Source: Bacteroidales bacterium
GTDB taxonomy: Bacteria > Bacteroidota > Bacteroidia > Bacteroidales > Marinilabiliaceae
Direction: 5' to 3'
Assembly: GCA_022768325.1 (NCBI GenBank)
Contig: JALEMI010000053.1
Span: 1-64,000, forward strand
Length of the DNA stretch: 64,000 nt
In this document: in pieces, positions 61,881 through 64,000 of the stretch
Layout: each line of letters opens with the position of its first letter
How positions within the stretch are numbered: position 1 is the first letter of the stretch
The notes under the pieces: generated by a model
What the model saw: only the letters and a program-made list of their open reading frames with translations
Database searches by the model: none
Told to the model about the DNA's origin: nothing
Position numbers and translations under genes: made by a program

Positions 61881-62759
61881 CTATTTCTTCTTTATACCGC
61901 GATTTCTGAACTTAAGTGGCGAGAGGCCCGTGTGTTTCTTAATGAACGCGCCAAAGAACGATTGGTTCGGAAATCCCAACTCGCTGGCCACCTCGCTGAT
62001 GCTCTTCGTGTCGTTGCGCAACGCCTCCACGGCATCGCTCAATATCGCCTTGTTGACAACCTGGATAGCCGTCATTCCACTTTTCTTGCGACATATTGCC
62101 GACAAATATTTCGACGTGATGCCCAACAGCTCGGCGTACTCCTCAACATGTCGCAACCTCGGCTTCTTCGAGTCCAGAGCCTGCAAGAACTTCCTGAATA
62201 TGGCGTCCGCCGACGAATATCCGCCAACAACGTCAATGTCATCACCAGCAGACATCTCGCCTACCAACTCATAGAACGACGCATTGACCAACGAGCTGAT
62301 TATCTCCTCATTAAGCACAGTCGCGCTCTCCATGAACTTCCGCGACAATATGGAGAAATAGCCTACCATATTGTCAATCGCCATCTTACGCCCGTGCGTC
62401 TTAGGCCGGCTGCTCAACTTCAACATCACGTCCGCACGGTTTGACAGCGAACCCGTATTCGTCGAGAGGTAGTTCAACGACACGCACAAACTCATCACGG
62501 AAGACGTCACGTCCGCACTAAAAGAGTCAATTATCGCATTCGGTGTCACCACAAATATGTCACCCGCCTCAATCTTATAGTCCATACTGTCCATCGTCAG
62601 CTCCACACAACCTGAGCGAACGACCATTATGGCAAGCATCTTGACCCTATACGATGCCGTGGTCGCCGAGAACAACGCATTGTCCAACACGACCAGCCTA
62701 TCATCAAAATAGGCACCATCGGTTAAGCTGCGTAATTCCTTTATAGTGCAATCTATCAT
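61881..62759 (-). CDS. AraC family transcriptional regulator
   Basis: This 292-residue regulator has an N-terminal cupin-like sensor (IMVVRSGCVELTMDSMDYKIEAGDIFVV) and a C-terminal AraC DNA-binding domain (about 190-290) with two helix-turn-helix units: VEEYAELLGITSKYLSAICRKKSG, then SISEVASELGFPNQSFFGAFIKKHTGLSPLKFR (both as conserved blocks). The ligand is unknown. It is convergent with the CE12-like gene and divergent from ppk1 across a 488-base gap. Confidence 0.92.
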   Translation of the reverse strand: MIDCTIKELRSLTDGAYFDDRLVVLDNALFSATTASYRVKMLAIMVVRSGCVELTMDSMDYKIEAGDIFVVTPNAIIDSFSADVTSSVMSLCVSLNYLSTNTGSLSNRADVMLKLSSRPKTHGRKMAIDNMVGYFSILSRKFMESATVLNEEIISSLVNASFYELVGEMSAGDDIDVVGGYSSADAIFRKFLQALDSKKPRLRHVEEYAELLGITSKYLSAICRKKSGMTAIQVVNKAILSDAVEALRNDTKSISEVASELGFPNQSFFGAFIKKHTGLSPLKFRNRGIKKK

Positions 62760-62958
62760 TTTTTGTCCTTTTTCTTTTTTGTGGTATTGTCTCTTTTCCG
62801 ACTATTCGCTCTTTATTTTCTGAGCATTATCAAAGATTTACGCCGCAAATATATCGACTTTTCGAACACTTCAACATCCCATTTCATAAAATTCTACATA
62901 CACTACACGGCTATTTCATTTACTTCCCCAGATCATCATGAGTAACGGCTCCTTCCTG

Positions 62959-63060
62959 TTCCAACCTCCGCTGGCCCGTAGGGCCACTCCTCACTAACCT
63001 GGTACACACGCGCAGCGGGTGTGCCAGGCCGAAAGCGCAGCGGGTCCGCCCGACCAAAAG
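62959..63060 (-). repeat. dispersed GC-rich intergenic repeat, copy D (inverted)
   Basis: Read on the minus strand it shows GGGCGGACCCGCTGCGC, then GGCACACCCGCTGCGCGTGT, gtaccaggttagtgagg, and a GGCCC-tac-GGGCC hairpin, followed by a degenerate end (ggttggaacagg). The start resembles copy C (cgggcagacccgctgcgc) with an extra half-unit. It lies about 58 kb from copies B and C. Confidence 0.83.
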
Positions 63061-63216
63061 TCCAGCAACCACATTCCGACCACATCGACCCAATGGATGC
63101 GTTTGGGGCCAAACATCACTCGCCAGGTGGCCTATACGAAAGAGCCGTGCATACACTACACAAAACAATTTCCGAACCCTTTCTTCAAGCTATCTTCGCC
63201 ATTCAAAAAATTACCC

Positions 63217-63224
63217 TATCTTTG
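63217..63224 (+). promoter_or_regulatory. -7 element (TATCTTTG) of ppk1
   Basis: TATCTTTG matches TAnnTTTG and lies 23 bases before the ppk1 start. TTCG at 63195-63198 is a weak -33 candidate at 18 bp. Confidence 0.55.
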
Positions 63225-63247
63225 ATATATTTCTTGAAAAAATCCGC

Positions 63248-64000
63248 ATGGCAAAGGGCTATTACAAATACTTCAACCGCGACATCAGCTGGCTCTCCTA
63301 CGACAGACTTGTCCTCCAATCCGCCAAAGAAGAGGACAACTCAACAGGGGAGATGCTCAACTTTATCGCCTTCCACTCGTCAAATCTCGACGAGTTCTAC
63401 AGCGTCAGAGTCGCAGAATACCGACGTGCCGCATACGGAAACCCGCACATGACGGAGGTCTCAAACCCCGTCGCCATGCTACACCATATCAATTCCATCG
63501 TCTCCAACCAAATGCTCGAGGCAGCTGAGATTGTCCATTCCACTCTCTGCCCTAAGCTCCTCGAACAAGGCGTCTCGCTCCATTTCGCCGACGAACCCTC
63601 CGACCCAAGGCACGTCAAATTCACACGCAACTATTTCGAACGCGAAGTCATCCCCTACGTGCAACCCGTACTCCTCGGCAAGGGAACGCTCGTCTTCCTC
63701 CGCGACAATATGCCTTACTTCGTCGTAAAGCTATTCGCAAGGCAAAAGAACGGCAAGATTTCCTCCAAAACCGACTACTCCCTCGTAAAACTCCCAACAA
63801 GCGGCGTCCCCCGGTTCGTCACTTTACCCGACATCGGCGACGGCCTCCGACACATCGTCTTCGTCGACGACATCATCAAGGCCAACCTCCAAACGCTCTA
63901 CCCGGGCTACGAAGTCGCCGGGGCTTGGGCCATCAAGATTTCCCGCGACGCCGACCTCGCCATCCGCGAATCCATCGACTACGACATTGCCGAAGAAATC
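63248..64000 (+). CDS. ppk1: polyphosphate kinase 1, N-terminal part (window edge)
   Basis: The frame starting at ATG 63248 stays open to the window end (251 codons). It encodes the N-terminal and head domains of Ppk1: YKYFNRDISWLSYDRLVLQSA, LNFIAFHSSNLDEFYSVRVAEYRR, ISSKTDYSLVKLPTSGVPRF and ADLAIRESIDYDIAEEI (conserved blocks). Ppk1 makes inorganic polyphosphate from ATP. The catalytic His domains lie beyond the edge. It has its own -7 element 23 bases upstream. Confidence 0.93.
   Translation, partial: MAKGYYKYFNRDISWLSYDRLVLQSAKEEDNSTGEMLNFIAFHSSNLDEFYSVRVAEYRRAAYGNPHMTEVSNPVAMLHHINSIVSNQMLEAAEIVHSTLCPKLLEQGVSLHFADEPSDPRHVKFTRNYFEREVIPYVQPVLLGKGTLVFLRDNMPYFVVKLFARQKNGKISSKTDYSLVKLPTSGVPRFVTLPDIGDGLRHIVFVDDIIKANLQTLYPGYEVAGAWAIKISRDADLAIRESIDYDIAEEI

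Larger units (their letters stand above)
62760..63247. other. divergent intergenic region, AraC regulator to ppk1
   Basis: No gene is supported. The left third (62760-62940) is AT-rich, probably the AraC promoter side. The middle holds GC-rich repeat copy D. The right end holds the ppk1 -7 element. Short plus-strand frames across the repeat are composition artefacts. Confidence 0.65.

Overview
The window is chromosomal DNA from a Gram-negative anaerobe of the Bacteroidales. The evidence is gene content and local order: the gliding/type IX secretion genes gldE, gldD and porQ; the neighbourhood HU, a 28-residue mS38-like basic protein, rng, ssb, gldE, gldD; TAnnTTTG-type -7 promoter elements; a carboxynorspermidine-type dehydrogenase; a geranylgeranylglyceryl-phosphate synthase relative; and an outer-membrane LolA. 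The family cannot be fixed by reading alone.

Layout. 1-340: minus-strand tRNA-Leu(GAG) and tRNA-Gly(GCC), with a second tRNA-Leu running off the left edge as a duplicated block. 0.7-5.6 kb: SNF2 helicase, LysM/M23 peptidase and a fluoride channel, separated by GC-rich repeats. 5.6-12.2 kb: a compact minus-strand operon of three different dynamin-like GTPases (one with ankyrin repeats) and a small membrane protein. This is the most interesting locus in the window. 12.6-18.3 kb: housekeeping genes rpsF-rpsR-rplI, smpB-mltG-ftsE-dapF, and a degenerate cyclase/HD protein. 18.6-23.1 kb: a decaying redox island (Tat ferredoxin, three flavodoxin-type proteins, aldo/keto reductase, DUF2023-like protein, iron alcohol dehydrogenase), in which four genes are broken. 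23.2-29.1 kb: carboxynorspermidine dehydrogenase, a lone receiver, U32 protein, LtaS-like enzyme and PorQ.

29.2-43.6 kb runs mostly on the plus strand: MATE exporter, M23/DivIC envelope cluster, HU, mS38-like protein, RNase G, ssb-gldE-gldD-phosphopantetheinyl transferase-GGGP synthase, a class IV aminotransferase, a lipoprotein, FtsK and a DMT exporter. 43.7-45.4 kb: a UPF0210/ACT pair. 45.6-47.9 kb: a phosphate transporter. 47.9-53.0 kb: a hyfBCEF-like operon encoding only the membrane arm of a hydrogenase-4-type complex; the catalytic subunits are absent and a terminator follows at once. 53.0-57.2 kb: aat-lolA and galK-sugar transporter. 57.4-61.8 kb: a small membrane protein, serC, serA and a CE12-like lipoprotein in which all four SGNH catalytic positions appear substituted. 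61.9-64.0 kb: an AraC regulator, another copy of the GC-rich repeat, and the start of ppk1.

The GC-rich repeat (73-140 bp, two hairpins) occurs at four intergenic places and links distant parts of the window. A separate 79-bp element just after crcB carries three 11-bp near-palindromes at a 22-bp period. Function calls are based on motif recognition only; no database search was run.
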